NCBI RefSeq assembly: GCF_013267355.1
Contig: NZ_CP053985.1
Span: forward strand, 2,480,001-2,544,000
DNA: 64,000 bases
Reading direction: 5' to 3'
DNA from: Achromobacter pestifer
GTDB lineage: Bacteria > Pseudomonadota > Gammaproteobacteria > Burkholderiales > Burkholderiaceae_B
In this document: positions 28,224-37,640 of the stretch, in pieces
How positions within the stretch are numbered: the first letter of the stretch is position 1
Layout of the letters: the number at the start of each line of letters is the position of its first letter
Translations under genes and position numbers: made by a program
Notes under the pieces: generated by a model
Database searches by the model: none
Told to the model about the DNA's origin: nothing
What the model saw: the letters and a program-made list of their open reading frames with translations, nothing else

Positions 28224-29020
28224 AAGACAAGCTCGATACCCTGGGCGCTTGGGCGCTTGGCCTGCTGTGGATCCTGCCCCTGGCCTATGCCATGTGGGCG
28301 GCGTTCCACCCGCCCGCCTACGCAACCCGCTTCGACCTGTTCGCGCCGCTGACGCTGGATAACTTCGTGCGCGCCTGGAACGCCGCGCCGTTTCCGCGCT
28401 ATTTCCTCAACACCTTCCTGCTGGTCACGATGGTGCTGGCGGCGCAACTGGTGCTGTCGACCCTGGCCGGCTACGCCTTCGCGCGCTTCGAGTTCCGCGG
28501 CCGCGATTTCGTCTTCATGCTGGTGCTGTTGCAGCTGATGATCATGCCGGACGTGCTGCTGGTGGAAAACTACCGCTCCATGAGCCAGTTGGGCATCCGC
28601 GACACGGTGTTCGCCATCGGCCTGCCTTACTTCGCGTCGGCCTTCGGCATCTTCCTGCTGCGCCAGACCTTCAAGACGGTGCCGCGCGAGCTGGAAGAAG
28701 CCGCACGCATGGAGGGCGCCAACGCCCTGCAGGTGCTGTGGAAGGTGTATGTGCCGCTGGCCAAGCCGATCTACGTGGCTTACGGGCTGGTGTCGGTCAG
28801 CCACCACTGGAACAACTTCCTGTGGCCGCTGATCATCACCAACTCGGTCGAATCGCGGCCGCTGACGGTGGGTCTGCAGGTGTTCTCGTCGACCGACCAG
28901 GGCATCGACTGGTCGGTCATCACGGCCGCCACGCTGATGTCGGCCGCGCCGCTCTTGATCGCCTTCCTGCTGTTCCAGCGCCAGTTCGTGCAGTCGTTCA
29001 TGCGCGCCGGCATCCGCTAG
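28220..29020 (+). CDS. ugpE: ABC transporter permease, UgpE-like
   Basis: Second inner-membrane permease (266 aa), MalG/UgpE class. The LGLLWILPLAYAMWAAFHPP start, TFLLVTMVLAAQLVLSTLAGYAFARFEFRGRDFVF core, EAA loop (PRELEEAARMEGANALQVLWKVYVPLAKP) and SHHWNNFLWPLIIT motif match the class. It ends the operon and is followed by a strong terminator. Confidence 0.87.
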   Translation: MKDKLDTLGAWALGLLWILPLAYAMWAAFHPPAYATRFDLFAPLTLDNFVRAWNAAPFPRYFLNTFLLVTMVLAAQLVLSTLAGYAFARFEFRGRDFVFMLVLLQLMIMPDVLLVENYRSMSQLGIRDTVFAIGLPYFASAFGIFLLRQTFKTVPRELEEAARMEGANALQVLWKVYVPLAKPIYVAYGLVSVSHHWNNFLWPLIITNSVESRPLTVGLQVFSSTDQGIDWSVITAATLMSAAPLLIAFLLFQRQFVQSFMRAGIR

Positions 29021-29047
29021 GACGCACTGGCAGCATCGGCCCAAATG

Positions 29048-29078
29048 AAAACTGCCCCTTCATCGGGGCAGTTTTTTT
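29048..29078 (+). terminator. Intrinsic terminator of the ugp-like operon
   Basis: AAAACTGCCCC (29048-29058) pairs with GGGGCAGTTTT (29065-29075) around a 6-nt loop, with a continuing T tract to 29078. It also faces the convergent small gene. Confidence 0.92.
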
Positions 29079-29096
29079 GGAATGAGCGCTGATTGC

Positions 29097-29414
29097 TCAG
29101 TAGCCTACCGTCAGCCCAGGCAAGTCCACGGTGATGCGCGGGCGCTCCAGCGCCAGCGCCAGGTGTTCCGCGAACTCGCGGGCCTCCTTTTCGTCGTTGG
29201 ACAGGGTGTCGTAGCCGAGCGCGTCGGCCACGCCCAGCACCTTGTCCAGCAGCAGGACCTTGCCGCTGGGGCGCAGCGGTTCGCAGCCCAGCGTTTCCCA
29301 GGCGCTGTCGAACCAGTCGCGCGCGTCGTTCTGGCGCTGCGGCGAGGGCTCGACGCTGGCCGAGAGGTCGAGCGAACGGCGGGAATCGAAAACGATGGTG
29401 ATGTCGCTGCGCAT
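29097..29414 (-). CDS. Conserved-looking small protein of unknown function
   Basis: A 105-aa soluble protein (MRSDITIVFDSRRSLDL...) with no signal, membrane segment or cysteine-pair motif; one Cys is in WETLGCEPLRPSGKVLLLDKVLG. It starts at 29414 with AAGGA upstream on the minus strand and has clear coding character. Just upstream on the same strand is the DUF1840 gene, but a terminator separates them. I do not recognise the family. Confidence 0.7.
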   Translation of the reverse strand: MRSDITIVFDSRRSLDLSASVEPSPQRQNDARDWFDSAWETLGCEPLRPSGKVLLLDKVLGVADALGYDTLSNDEKEAREFAEHLALALERPRITVDLPGLTVGY

Positions 29415-29455
29415 GTCGTGGTTCCTTGGGGTGGCGTCAGGCGAGTAGGGTAGGC

Positions 29456-29486
29456 AAAAAACGCCGGGCAGATTGTCTGCCCGGCG
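29456..29486 (-). terminator. Intrinsic terminator of the DUF1840 gene
   Basis: CGCCGGGCAGA (29462-29472) and TCTGCCCGGCG (29476-29486) form a perfect 11-bp stem with a 3-nt loop; on the minus strand six T residues follow (29456-29461). Confidence 0.9.
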
Positions 29487-29503
29487 ACATTGGGTTCGCC
29501 GGC

Positions 29504-29851
29504 TTACCAGCCGCGCGACACCTCCCAGGTGACTTCGGCGTTTGCCGCCAAGGATTGGCGCATCATGTCCAGCAGCGGGAAGGCGCGCTCCTTCAGGCCC
29601 ACCATGCGGGCCATGGGCGAGGCCGGCGCCTTGTCCTCGTCTTCTTCGTCGCTGGTGTCATGGGAACTCTGGTAGTCGTCGATGGCGCGCTCGATGCCGC
29701 TGATGGCCGGCCCCAGCTGCTCGACGGTGAAAACGCCCCGCTCCGGGATCTTGTCCTTGAAGGACTTGCCGGCCGCCAGCAGCAGCGCTCCGGCATGGTC
29801 GGTCAGCATCAGAACCTCGGCCACGACCTTGGAATGAAAGGTGATCAGCAT
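29504..29851 (-). CDS. DUF1840 domain-containing protein
   Basis: A 115-aa cytoplasmic protein beginning MLITFHSKVVAEVLMLTDHAGALLLAAGK, which is the DUF1840 pattern; the family is found in betaproteobacteria and has no known function. The centre is acidic (SHDTSDEEDEDKAPAS), followed by RMVGLKERAFPLLDMMRQSLAANAEVTWE. The start at 29851 fits the family; an in-frame ATG five codons upstream is less likely. It is transcribed towards a strong terminator, divergently from argS. Confidence 0.85.
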   Translation of the reverse strand: MLITFHSKVVAEVLMLTDHAGALLLAAGKSFKDKIPERGVFTVEQLGPAISGIERAIDDYQSSHDTSDEEDEDKAPASPMARMVGLKERAFPLLDMMRQSLAANAEVTWEVSRGW

Positions 29852-30172
29852 ATTCCAGTCTCCCACATTGATTACTTACATACACTACCGCAACACCAGG
29901 GGGACTGCCAACTGGCCTGGGGTAGCATGTCCGACGACCGGCGCCATGCGTCCCCCGGACCCGTCCGTGCAGCGTTCCCGCCCAGGGCGCGGGCCTGTCC
30001 AATGGCCAAATCAAGCTATGATTCAGGAGATTCCCGTGACAGCGGGACCTGACGCGGCCATGAATCCGGCACGCGCGGTCCGCCCGGCTACGCCGCCTCC
30101 TGTCCGCTCCGCCCGACAGGCCCGGCCTGTGCGGGCGCGTCCGTCACTAACTCAGAACTTCTCCAGACGCCC
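29852..30172. other. Intergenic region between the DUF1840 gene and argS
   Basis: 321 bases with no supported gene. It must hold the divergent promoters of the two flanking genes, but I see no clear -35/-10 pair, dyad, riboswitch or T-box feature. Confidence 0.4.
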
Positions 30173-31855
30173 ATGCTCCTCGAGCAACAAAAACAGCTTA
30201 TCTCCCTGATCCAGGCCGCCGTCGCGCAAAGCCTGCCCGACGCCCAGGCTACCGTGCTGCTGGAGCGCCCGAAGGTCGCCGCCCACGGCGACGTCGCCAC
30301 CAACGTGGCCATGCAGCTGGCCAAGCCGGCCCGCCGCAACCCGCGCGAACTGGCCCAGGCCATCGTTGACGCCCTGATGGCGCAGCCCGGCGCCGCCGGC
30401 CTGATCGAGTCCGCTGAAATCGCCGGCCCCGGCTTCATCAACCTGCGCATCACCGCCGCCGCGCGCCAGGCCGTCATCGCCGCCGTGGCCGAGCAGGGCG
30501 CCGCCTTCGGCCGTGCGCCGCGCGCCGGCGAAAAAATCCTGGTCGAATTCGTGTCGGCCAACCCCACCGGCCCGCTGCACGTGGGCCATGCCCGCCAGGC
30601 CGCGCTAGGCGACGCCATCTGCCGCCTGTACGACGCCATCGGCTGGGACGTCACCCGCGAGTTCTATTACAACGACGCCGGCAACCAGATCCACAACCTG
30701 GCCATCAGCGTGCAGGCCCGCGCCCGCGGCCTGACGACCGAATCCCCCGAGTGGCCCGCCGACGGCTACAAGGGCGACTACATCGCCGACATCGCGCGCG
30801 ATTTCCAGGCGGGCGCGACCGTCCACTCCGATGGCGTGGACGTCACCGCCACGGGCAACATCGACAACCTGGACGACATCCGCATCTTCGCCGTGGCCTA
30901 CCTGCGCCGCGAACAGGACCTGGACTTGCAGGCCTTCGGCCTGGCGTTCGACAACTACTACCTGGAAAGCTCGCTCTACACCTCCGGCCGCGTCGAAGCG
31001 ACCGTCAAGGCGCTGATCGCCGGCGGCCACACCTACGAGGAAGGCGGCGCGCTGTGGCTGCGCACCACCGAACTGGGCACGGGCGACGACAAAGACCGCG
31101 TCATGCGGAAAAGCGAAGGCGGCTACACCTACTTCGTGCCGGACGTGGCCTACCACAAGGCCAAATGGGAGCGGGGCTTTCATCGCGCCGTGAACATCCA
31201 GGGCAGCGACCACCACGGCACCGTGGCGCGCGTGCGCGCCGGCCTGCAGGCGCTGGAAGAGGGCATTCCCAAGGAGTATCCGGCCTACGTGCTGCACAAG
31301 ATGGTCAAAGTCATGCGCGGCGGCGAAGAGGTCAAGATCTCCAAGCGCGCCGGCAGCTACGTGACCATGCGCGACCTGATCGACTGGGTGGGCCGCGACG
31401 CGGTGCGCTACTTCCTGATCCAGCGCCGCGCCGACACCGAATTCGTGTTCGACGTGGACCTGGCGCTGTCCAAGAGCGACGAGAACCCCGTCTATTACAT
31501 CCAGTACGCGCACGCCCGCATCTGCTCGGTGATTAATAACGCCGCCATGCCGGCCGCCGACGTGGCCCAGGCCGACGCGGCGCTGCTGACCGCCCCGACC
31601 GAGTTCGCGCTGATGCAGCGCCTGGCCGAATTCCCCAACGTGGTGGCGCTGGCGGCGCAGGAACTGTCGCCGCACCACATTGCCTTCTGGCTGCGCGACT
31701 GCGCCTCGGACTTCCATGCCTGGTATGGCGCCGAGCGCGTGCTGATCGACGACACGGCCCTGAAGCTGGCCCGCCTGCGTCTGGCCTCGACCACGCGCCA
31801 GGTGCTTGCCAACGGCCTGGAGCTGATGGGCGTGTCGGCGCCCGAGCGGATGTAA
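30173..31855 (+). CDS. argS: Arginyl-tRNA synthetase
   Basis: Class I aminoacyl-tRNA synthetase (560 aa) that charges tRNA-Arg. The N-terminal Add-1 domain recognising the tRNA D-loop is at residues about 1-90, followed by the catalytic domain with [22 protein letters not shown] (HVGH is the HIGH motif), [14 protein letters not shown], and KISKRAG in place of KMSKS; the C-terminal DALR anticodon-binding domain is complete. The start at 30173 fits the family's [13 protein letters not shown] beginning. The next gene begins nine bases after the stop, suggesting co-transcription. Confidence 0.97.
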   Translation: MLLEQQKQLISLIQAAVAQSLPDAQATVLLERPKVAAHGDVATNVAMQLAKPARRNPRELAQAIVDALMAQPGAAGLIESAEIAGPGFINLRITAAARQAVIAAVAEQGAAFGRAPRAGEKILVEFVSANPTGPLHVGHARQAALGDAICRLYDAIGWDVTREFYYNDAGNQIHNLAISVQARARGLTTESPEWPADGYKGDYIADIARDFQAGATVHSDGVDVTATGNIDNLDDIRIFAVAYLRREQDLDLQAFGLAFDNYYLESSLYTSGRVEATVKALIAGGHTYEEGGALWLRTTELGTGDDKDRVMRKSEGGYTYFVPDVAYHKAKWERGFHRAVNIQGSDHHGTVARVRAGLQALEEGIPKEYPAYVLHKMVKVMRGGEEVKISKRAGSYVTMRDLIDWVGRDAVRYFLIQRRADTEFVFDVDLALSKSDENPVYYIQYAHARICSVINNAAMPAADVAQADAALLTAPTEFALMQRLAEFPNVVALAAQELSPHHIAFWLRDCASDFHAWYGAERVLIDDTALKLARLRLASTTRQVLANGLELMGVSAPERM

Positions 31856-31864
31856 CATCGGTTC

Positions 31865-32614
31865 ATGGCAACCAAGCGAAAAACCACCACCCGCCGGTCC
31901 TCCGGCGAAAGCGGCAGCACCCTGTACGGCGCGCTGGCCGGCTTGCTCATCGGCCTGATCGTGGCCGCCGCCGTCGCCTTCTACGTCACCAAGGCGCCCG
32001 TACCCTTCGTCGACCGGGCCAGCCGCCAGGGCGACAACGGCAAGCTGCCGGATCCGCGCCAGGCGCCGGACCCCAACGCCGGCCTGTACGGGCGCGATGG
32101 CGGCGCCGGCACACCGTCCACCGGCCCCACCGCCACTGCGCCCGTGCCGCTGCCGGGCGCAGGCACGGTCACCGGGCCAGCCACGGGCCCCGCCGCCTCC
32201 AAGGGCGACGACACCCCCGCCAAACTGGACGACCTGGGCGCGCTGATCGCCACCCTGCCCACATCCAAGGCGCCCGCCGTGGCCTCGGCCGCACCGGCCG
32301 CCGCCCCCAGCCAGGCGCCCACGCCCATCTCCAAGGCCGCCCCCACGCCTGCTCCCAAGCCGGCCGCCACGGCATCCGCGGCCAACGGCACGTATTACCT
32401 GCAGGCCGGCGCGTTCCGGGGCGAAAACGACGCGGAATCGCTCAAGGCCCGCATCATCCTGCTGGGCCTGCCGGTCGCGGTGCAAAAGGCCGAAGTGAAC
32501 GGCAAGTCCATCAACCGGGTCAGAGTGGGCCCCTTCGCCCGCCTGGACGACATGAACCGGGCCCGCGGCCGCCTGGGCGAGAACAAGATCGAAACCGCCG
32601 TGGTCCGCCAGTAA
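31865..32614 (+). CDS. SPOR-domain cell division protein (FtsN-like)
   Basis: A 249-aa bitopic inner-membrane protein: Lys/Arg-rich cytoplasmic start, one transmembrane helix (about 22-42, YGALAGLLIGLIVAAAVAFYV), a Pro/Ala/Thr-rich periplasmic linker, and a C-terminal SPOR domain (about 176-249: YYLQAGAFRGENDAESLKARIILLGL...RVRVGPFARLDDMNRARGRL). SPOR domains bind denuded septal peptidoglycan, so the protein probably acts in cell division. The argS-SPOR-dsbA order is a familiar betaproteobacterial arrangement. The name FtsN rests on architecture alone. Confidence 0.87.
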   Translation: MATKRKTTTRRSSGESGSTLYGALAGLLIGLIVAAAVAFYVTKAPVPFVDRASRQGDNGKLPDPRQAPDPNAGLYGRDGGAGTPSTGPTATAPVPLPGAGTVTGPATGPAASKGDDTPAKLDDLGALIATLPTSKAPAVASAAPAAAPSQAPTPISKAAPTPAPKPAATASAANGTYYLQAGAFRGENDAESLKARIILLGLPVAVQKAEVNGKSINRVRVGPFARLDDMNRARGRLGENKIETAVVRQ

Positions 32615-32695
32615 TGCGCACCGCGGCGACCGCCAGCATTGAACTTATCCGGCCCCGGGCCTGTCTGTAACTCTTTACTCAGGAACCTCTCATCC

Positions 32696-33325
32696 ATGCT
32701 GTCCCCCAAGATAATCCGCATCCTGGCCGCGGCCGCGCTGACCGCCACGGCATTCTTCAGCCCGGCTAGCCACGCACAAGGCGCGCAGCAGTCCGTCGCC
32801 ATCAATCCGCCGCTGCCGTCGGACACCCCGGGCAAGATCGAGGTCCTGGAATTCTTCGCCTACACCTGCCCGCACTGCGCCTCCATGGAGCCCATGGTTG
32901 AAGACTGGGCCAAGACCGCTCCGCCGGACGTGGTGCTCAAGCAGGTTCCGATCGCATTCAACGCCGGCATGAAGCCGCTGCAACAGCTCTACTACACGCT
33001 GCTGGCCCTGGACCGCCCGGACCTGCACCCCAAGGTCTTCACCGCCATCCACGGCGAACACAAGCGCCTGTTCGACAAGAAGGCGATGGGCGAATGGGCC
33101 GCGACCCAAGGCGTGGACCGCGAGAAATTCGATTCGGTCTTCGATTCGTTCAGCGTGCAGACGCAGGTGCAGCGCGCCAACCAGTTGGCCGACGCCTACC
33201 GCATCGACGGCACCCCGTCGTTCGCCGTCGGCGGCAAGTTCATGACTTCGCCGGTCATGGCCGGCAACAGCTACGAAGGCGCGCTGAAGGAAGTGACCCG
33301 CCTGATCCCGCTGGCGCGCAACTGA
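32696..33325 (+). CDS. dsbA: Periplasmic thiol:disulfide interchange protein DsbA
   Basis: Disulfide-forming oxidase of the periplasm (209 aa). A signal peptide ends at ASHAQG; the thioredoxin fold carries the CPHC active site ([13 protein letters not shown], about 56-59) and the cis-proline loop [11 protein letters not shown]. Length is near E. coli DsbA. ATG 32696 begins the signal peptide and has AGGA upstream, at somewhat long spacing. It follows the SPOR gene by 81 nt and ends in a terminator. Confidence 0.92.
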   Translation: MLSPKIIRILAAAALTATAFFSPASHAQGAQQSVAINPPLPSDTPGKIEVLEFFAYTCPHCASMEPMVEDWAKTAPPDVVLKQVPIAFNAGMKPLQQLYYTLLALDRPDLHPKVFTAIHGEHKRLFDKKAMGEWAATQGVDREKFDSVFDSFSVQTQVQRANQLADAYRIDGTPSFAVGGKFMTSPVMAGNSYEGALKEVTRLIPLARN

Positions 33326-33346
33326 TACTTTCCAGCCGAAATCCGC

Positions 33347-33378
33347 AACGCCCCGAGCCGCCAGGCCGGGGCGTTTTT
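33347..33378 (+). terminator. Intrinsic terminator of dsbA
   Basis: AACGCCCCG (33347-33355) pairs with CGGGGCGTT (33367-33375) around an 11-nt loop, followed by a T tract to 33378. Confidence 0.85.
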
Positions 33379-33461
33379 CTTTGTGGTTCCAGCCTGGGCC
33401 CGCGCTACACTTTCCGCACAACAATTCGCCGCGACAGCGGCACACAATGGGTGGAAGACAA

Positions 33462-34673
33462 ATGAAGCAGCGACTCCCGCGCAAACGCGCGATGCTGGGC
33501 CTGTGCCTGGCGCTGGCCGCCGGCCTGGCGCAAGCCAACGAAGCCGATGGCGTGAAGATCGGCGTACTCACCGACATGGCGGGCGTCACCGCCGACGCCA
33601 CCGGCCGCGGCTCGGTCGAAGCCGCCCGCCTGGCCATCGAGGAAATGGGCGGCACGCTGCTGGGCAAGCCCATCTCGCTGGTCTCGGGCGATCACCAGCA
33701 TCGCCCCGACATCGGCAGCAGCATGGCGCGCAAGTGGTACGACACCGACGGCGTGGACGTGATCGTGGACGTGCCCAATTCGTCGGTCGCGCTGGCGGTG
33801 CAGGGCATCGCGCGCGACAAGAAAAAGCTGGTGCTGTTCTCCAGCCCTGGCACCACGGCGCTGACCCAGGCGCAGTGCTCGCCCTACGGCGTGCAATGGA
33901 CCTACACCACCTATGCGCTGTCGCGCGGCACGGCGACCGCCGTGGTCAACGAAGGCAACAAGCGCTGGTTCATCCTGGCCTCCGACTATGCCTTCGGCAA
34001 ACAGCTGGCGGTGGACACCGAAACCGTGGTCAAGGCCAACGGCGGCGAGGTCGTAGGCACCGTCTTTCACCCGCTGAACGCATCGGATTTCGCGTCGTTC
34101 CTGTTGCAGGCGCAAGCCTCCAAGGCGCAGATCATCGCCATCGCCAACGCGGGCGGCGACACCATTTCGGCCATCAAGCAGGCTGCGGAATTCGGCATCG
34201 GCGGGGCGCAGCAGCTGGCGGCGATGCTGCTGCTGATCACCGACGTGCACAGCCTGGGCCTGCAGGCGGCCCAAAAGACCTACCTGACCGTGCCGTCCTA
34301 CTGGGACATGAACGACGGCACCCGCGCCTTCACCAAGAAGTTCGAGGCCCGCGTGGGGCGTCCGCCTACCTTCCTGCAGGCCGGCGTCTACGGCTCGGTG
34401 CGCCACTACTTGCAAGCCGTGAAGGCCGCCGGCACGGTGGACGCCGATGCCGTCATGGCGAAGATGAAATCGCTGCCCATCGACGATCCCTTCAGCCTGA
34501 ATGCGCGCATCCGCGAAGACGGCCTGGTGGTGCGCGACATGATGCTGGCGCAGGTCAAGACGCCGGCGCAGTCCAAGGCGCCCTGGGACTACTACAACAT
34601 CGTGCGCAACATCCCCGGCGCCACGCTGGCCTGGCCCTTGTCGGAAAGCCAGTGTCCGCTGGTCAAGCCATGA
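33462..34673 (+). CDS. Orphan branched-chain-amino-acid-type (LivK-like) binding protein
   Basis: Periplasmic binding protein (403 aa) of the Peripla_BP_6/LivK family. Signal peptide LGLCLALAAGLAQANE; then GVKIGVLTDMAGVTADATGRGSVEAARLAIEEMGG, the standard family start. Such proteins serve HAAT-type ABC importers for amino acids, amides, short-chain acids or aromatics. No permease or ATPase gene is near, so it must use a distant transporter or act as a sensor receptor. GGAAG lies five bases before ATG 33462. Its stop overlaps the start of the hydrolase gene (ATGA), so the two are translationally coupled and probably share a substrate. Confidence 0.88.
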   Translation: MKQRLPRKRAMLGLCLALAAGLAQANEADGVKIGVLTDMAGVTADATGRGSVEAARLAIEEMGGTLLGKPISLVSGDHQHRPDIGSSMARKWYDTDGVDVIVDVPNSSVALAVQGIARDKKKLVLFSSPGTTALTQAQCSPYGVQWTYTTYALSRGTATAVVNEGNKRWFILASDYAFGKQLAVDTETVVKANGGEVVGTVFHPLNASDFASFLLQAQASKAQIIAIANAGGDTISAIKQAAEFGIGGAQQLAAMLLLITDVHSLGLQAAQKTYLTVPSYWDMNDGTRAFTKKFEARVGRPPTFLQAGVYGSVRHYLQAVKAAGTVDADAVMAKMKSLPIDDPFSLNARIREDGLVVRDMMLAQVKTPAQSKAPWDYYNIVRNIPGATLAWPLSESQCPLVKP

Positions 34674-35617
34674 CGCAGGCGCTGACGCTGGCCGACTTCG
34701 GCAGCTTCTACGCGGGCGGGCGGCAGGTGCGCATCGAAGGCCTGCCGCAACGCGATATCGCGTTCACGCAGAGCGCGTCGCTCGCCTACGACCCGAACGG
34801 CCTGTATCACTTCGAGCAGGCCTACGTGCAGTACTTCATCCCGGCGCGGCTGGCGCAGCCATTGCCCATCGTGCTGCTGCACGGCGGCGGCATGACGGGT
34901 GCAATGTGGGAGCAGACGCCTGATGGAAGGCCAGGCTGGATGCAGCATTTCCTGCGCCAGGGCCATGCGGTGTACGTGGTGGACAACGTCGAGCGCGGCC
35001 GGGCGGGCTGGGCGCCGTTCAAGGAGGTCTGGCCCGAACCGCCCATCATCCGCAATGCCGAGGAAAGCTGGACACTGTTCCGCTTCGGGCGCGCCGAGGA
35101 CTACGCGGCGCGGCGCGCCTTCGCGGGACAGCGCTTTCCGGTCGCCGCGTTCGATACCTTCATCCGCCACGCGGTGCCGCGCTGGCTGGGCAATAACGAT
35201 GCGGCGTTGCGCGGGTTCTGCGCAGTGCTGGACCGCGTCGGGCCGTGCCTGGTGATGGCGCACAGCCACGGCGGCGAGGTCGCCTACCGCGCTCTGCACG
35301 TGCGGCCGGATCTGGTGCGCGGCGTCATCGGCATCGAGCCTTCAGGCTTCTCGCCTGAAGTCACGGCCCAAGCCGTGGCGGACAAGCCTTTCCTGTTCGT
35401 CTATGGCGACTACCTGAACGCCACGCCGCTATGGGAAAAGCTGTGCGCTACCGGCCAGGCCTACGCAAATGAACTGGATCGCCAGGGTGCGCGCGTGGAA
35501 ACCTGGCGCCTGGCCGACATGGGCATCGCCGGCAATTCGCACATGCCCATGATGGACGACAACAGCGACGACATCGCCGCCCGCATCGGCGCCTGGATAC
35601 GCGGCTCGGCCGTCTGA
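34670..35617 (+). CDS. Alpha/beta hydrolase
   Basis: A 315-aa alpha/beta-hydrolase-fold enzyme with no signal peptide. LLHGGGMTG provides the oxyanion-hole element, MAHSHGGE the nucleophile elbow (Ser in HSHG), and GIAGNSHMPMMD the likely catalytic His; an Asp in FLFVYGDYLNATP may complete the triad. Relatives are esterases and lipases of uncertain substrate. It overlaps the preceding binding-protein gene by four bases, which suggests that it acts on the compound that protein binds. Confidence 0.85.
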   Translation: MTQALTLADFGSFYAGGRQVRIEGLPQRDIAFTQSASLAYDPNGLYHFEQAYVQYFIPARLAQPLPIVLLHGGGMTGAMWEQTPDGRPGWMQHFLRQGHAVYVVDNVERGRAGWAPFKEVWPEPPIIRNAEESWTLFRFGRAEDYAARRAFAGQRFPVAAFDTFIRHAVPRWLGNNDAALRGFCAVLDRVGPCLVMAHSHGGEVAYRALHVRPDLVRGVIGIEPSGFSPEVTAQAVADKPFLFVYGDYLNATPLWEKLCATGQAYANELDRQGARVETWRLADMGIAGNSHMPMMDDNSDDIAARIGAWIRGSAV

Positions 35618-35639
35618 GGCTGCCACGCCGCGAGGGCGC

Positions 35640-36833
35640 TCAACCCTGGACGGCCGCGGCCTTTTCCAGCGCCTGGGTCAGGTCGGCGATGATGTCGTCC
35701 GGCGCTTCCAGGCCGATGTGCAGGCGCACCAGCGCATTGTCGCCCTCGCCCCAGTAGTGGTGCTTGGACAGGTCCTTGCCCGACACCAGCTGCACCAGGC
35801 TTTCGTAGCCGCCCCAGGAAAAGCCGATGCCAAAGAGCGTCAGCGAATCCACGAACACGCGCGCCGCCGCCGGCGACAGGCGCAGCTCGACGGACAGCAT
35901 GCCGTTGGAGCCGGTGCAGTCGCGCTGCCACAGCGCATGGCCCGGATCCTGCGGCCAGGCCGGGTGGAACAGGCGCACCGTCTCGGGACGGCTCTTGAAG
36001 AACTCGCACACCTGCAAGGCATGGCGCGCGTGCTGGGCCATGCGGATGGGCATGGTGCGCACACCGCGCAGGGCCAGCCAGGCGTCGTCCGCGCTGACGG
36101 AATAGCCCATGGCGTACTGCGTGCGATTGAGCTTGCGGGCAATCTGTTCGTCATTGGTGACGACGGCGCCCAGCATCAAGTCGGAATGCCCGCCCACGTA
36201 CTTGGTGCCGGCGATGACGGACACTTGCGCGCCCAGCGTCAGCGGACGGTAGATGTAGCCCGAGCCCCAGGTGTTGTCGGTCGCCAGCACCAGGCCGCGG
36301 CTCTGCGCAAAGGCCGCCATGGCGCCCATGTCCAGCATTTCGAACAGCAGGGATCCGGGCGACTCGACGTACAGCAGCTTGGTGTTCGGACGCACCAGCT
36401 CTTCCAGGTCTTCGCCGGCCGCGAAGTAGGTGATCTCGATGTTCATGCGCTTGAGCACGGCGTCATCCAGCTCGCGCATCGGACCATAGACGCAGTCCGA
36501 GATCAGCGCATGGTCGCCGGCCGAGCACAGGGCCATCATGACCATGGTCATCGCCGACAGGCCCGAGGATGCCAGGTAGCAGTGCGTGCCGCCTTCGAGC
36601 TGGGTGAAGACCTCTTCCAGCGCCGCATGCGTGTCCATGCCCATGCGCCCGTAGGTGGAGGCGCGGCCGCCTGCCGCCTTGCCGCGCTGGGCTTTCTCGA
36701 GCGCGGCGAGGTTTTCGAAGCGCACGGTGCTGGCCCGCATCGGCGGCAGGGGCACAGGCGCCGTGCCGGTTTCAGGGTTGAACGGTGCGGTGCCTGCGTG
36801 CTGCAAAAGCGTATCGATGTGTTTGGTGGGCAT
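35640..36833 (-). CDS. metC: Cystathionine beta-lyase
   Basis: PLP-dependent transsulfuration enzyme (397 aa) that splits cystathionine to homocysteine, pyruvate and ammonia in methionine synthesis. Cys/Met metabolism PLP family features: ASTVRFENLAALEKAQRGK, YGRMGMDTHAALEE, ASSGLSAMTMVMMAL, YVESPGSLLFEMLD, TDNTWGSGYIYRPLTLGA and the PLP lysine in IAGTKYVGGHSDLMLG. The MetC subgroup is indicated by SWGGYESL. It is transcribed alone, or after the nitroreductase gene 81 nt upstream on the same strand. Confidence 0.9.
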   Translation of the reverse strand: MPTKHIDTLLQHAGTAPFNPETGTAPVPLPPMRASTVRFENLAALEKAQRGKAAGGRASTYGRMGMDTHAALEEVFTQLEGGTHCYLASSGLSAMTMVMMALCSAGDHALISDCVYGPMRELDDAVLKRMNIEITYFAAGEDLEELVRPNTKLLYVESPGSLLFEMLDMGAMAAFAQSRGLVLATDNTWGSGYIYRPLTLGAQVSVIAGTKYVGGHSDLMLGAVVTNDEQIARKLNRTQYAMGYSVSADDAWLALRGVRTMPIRMAQHARHALQVCEFFKSRPETVRLFHPAWPQDPGHALWQRDCTGSNGMLSVELRLSPAAARVFVDSLTLFGIGFSWGGYESLVQLVSGKDLSKHHYWGEGDNALVRLHIGLEAPDDIIADLTQALEKAAAVQG

Positions 36834-36914
36834 CTTCAGTGGACTGCTTGCGAATGGACAGGGGCGGAACTAAAGCGATCAGGATGAACCATATCAGGCC
36901 AGGCGCGGCCTGTC

Positions 36915-37640
36915 CTATTGGCCGACCCAGATGACGGTCTCGGACTGCGGCGCGCGGCTGGTGCGGTAGCTGTTGGCGGGGTGCGCCGTGTCGGCATGGC
37001 CGAAGGAAATGCCGCAGACCACGCGACGGTCGGCGGCGATGCCGAGTTCCTCGCGCAGCACTTCCGGGTACATGGCCAGGGATGCCTGGGCGACCGTGGC
37101 CACGCCATTGGCCTGAGCCGCCAGCAGGAAATTGGCCACATAGCCGCCGCAATCCATGGCGCCGTATTCGCCCAGCGCCTCGTCGGTGGTGACAATGGCC
37201 ACGTGCGGCGCATCGAACAGTTGGAAATTGCGCATTTCCTGGCGGCGGTATGCCTCGCGGTCGCCGCGCGCCACGCCGACCGCGCTGTAAAGCTGAAAAC
37301 CCGATTCGCGCCGGCGGGCCAGGTAATCGCCCTGGTACTCGCGTGGAAACGGGAAATCCGGGATGAAACCGGACTGTTCCGCCCGGCGCTGCAACGCCCC
37401 GCGCAGGCGTTCCGTTGCCGCGCCCTCGGTAACGGTCACCTGCCAGGGCTGGCAGTTGCACCAGGACGCGGCGCGCTGCGCCAGGGCCAGGATGCGTTCG
37501 ATGGTGCCGCGCGCGACCGGTTCGGGCAGGAAGGCGCGGCAGCTATGGCGCGCCTGCAGCCACGCCTCCAGCGCGGCGTCGGGGCGCGCGTCGGCGTCCT
37601 GCAAGGGTTTCGGGGATTGCGGCATGGCGTTGGTGGGCAT
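36915..37640 (-). CDS. Nitroreductase-family flavoprotein
   Basis: FMN-dependent NAD(P)H oxidoreductase of the nitroreductase fold (241 aa). RHSCRAFLPEPVARGTIERILALAQRAASWCNCQPWQVTV is the FMN-binding N-terminus, and CGGYVANFLLAAQANGVATVAQASLAMYP and RRVVCGISFGHADTAHPANSYRT complete the family pattern. It could reduce nitro compounds, quinones or enones; physiological substrate unknown. AGGAGA lies nine bases before the start at 37640. Confidence 0.87.
   Translation of the reverse strand: MPTNAMPQSPKPLQDADARPDAALEAWLQARHSCRAFLPEPVARGTIERILALAQRAASWCNCQPWQVTVTEGAATERLRGALQRRAEQSGFIPDFPFPREYQGDYLARRRESGFQLYSAVGVARGDREAYRRQEMRNFQLFDAPHVAIVTTDEALGEYGAMDCGGYVANFLLAAQANGVATVAQASLAMYPEVLREELGIAADRRVVCGISFGHADTAHPANSYRTSRAPQSETVIWVGQ

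Noticed and set aside
33383..34669. Long in-frame upstream extension of the alpha/beta hydrolase through the LivK-like gene
   Set aside because: The extension is an Arg/Gly-rich shadow of the binding-protein gene; the hydrolase proper starts at the ATGA overlap.
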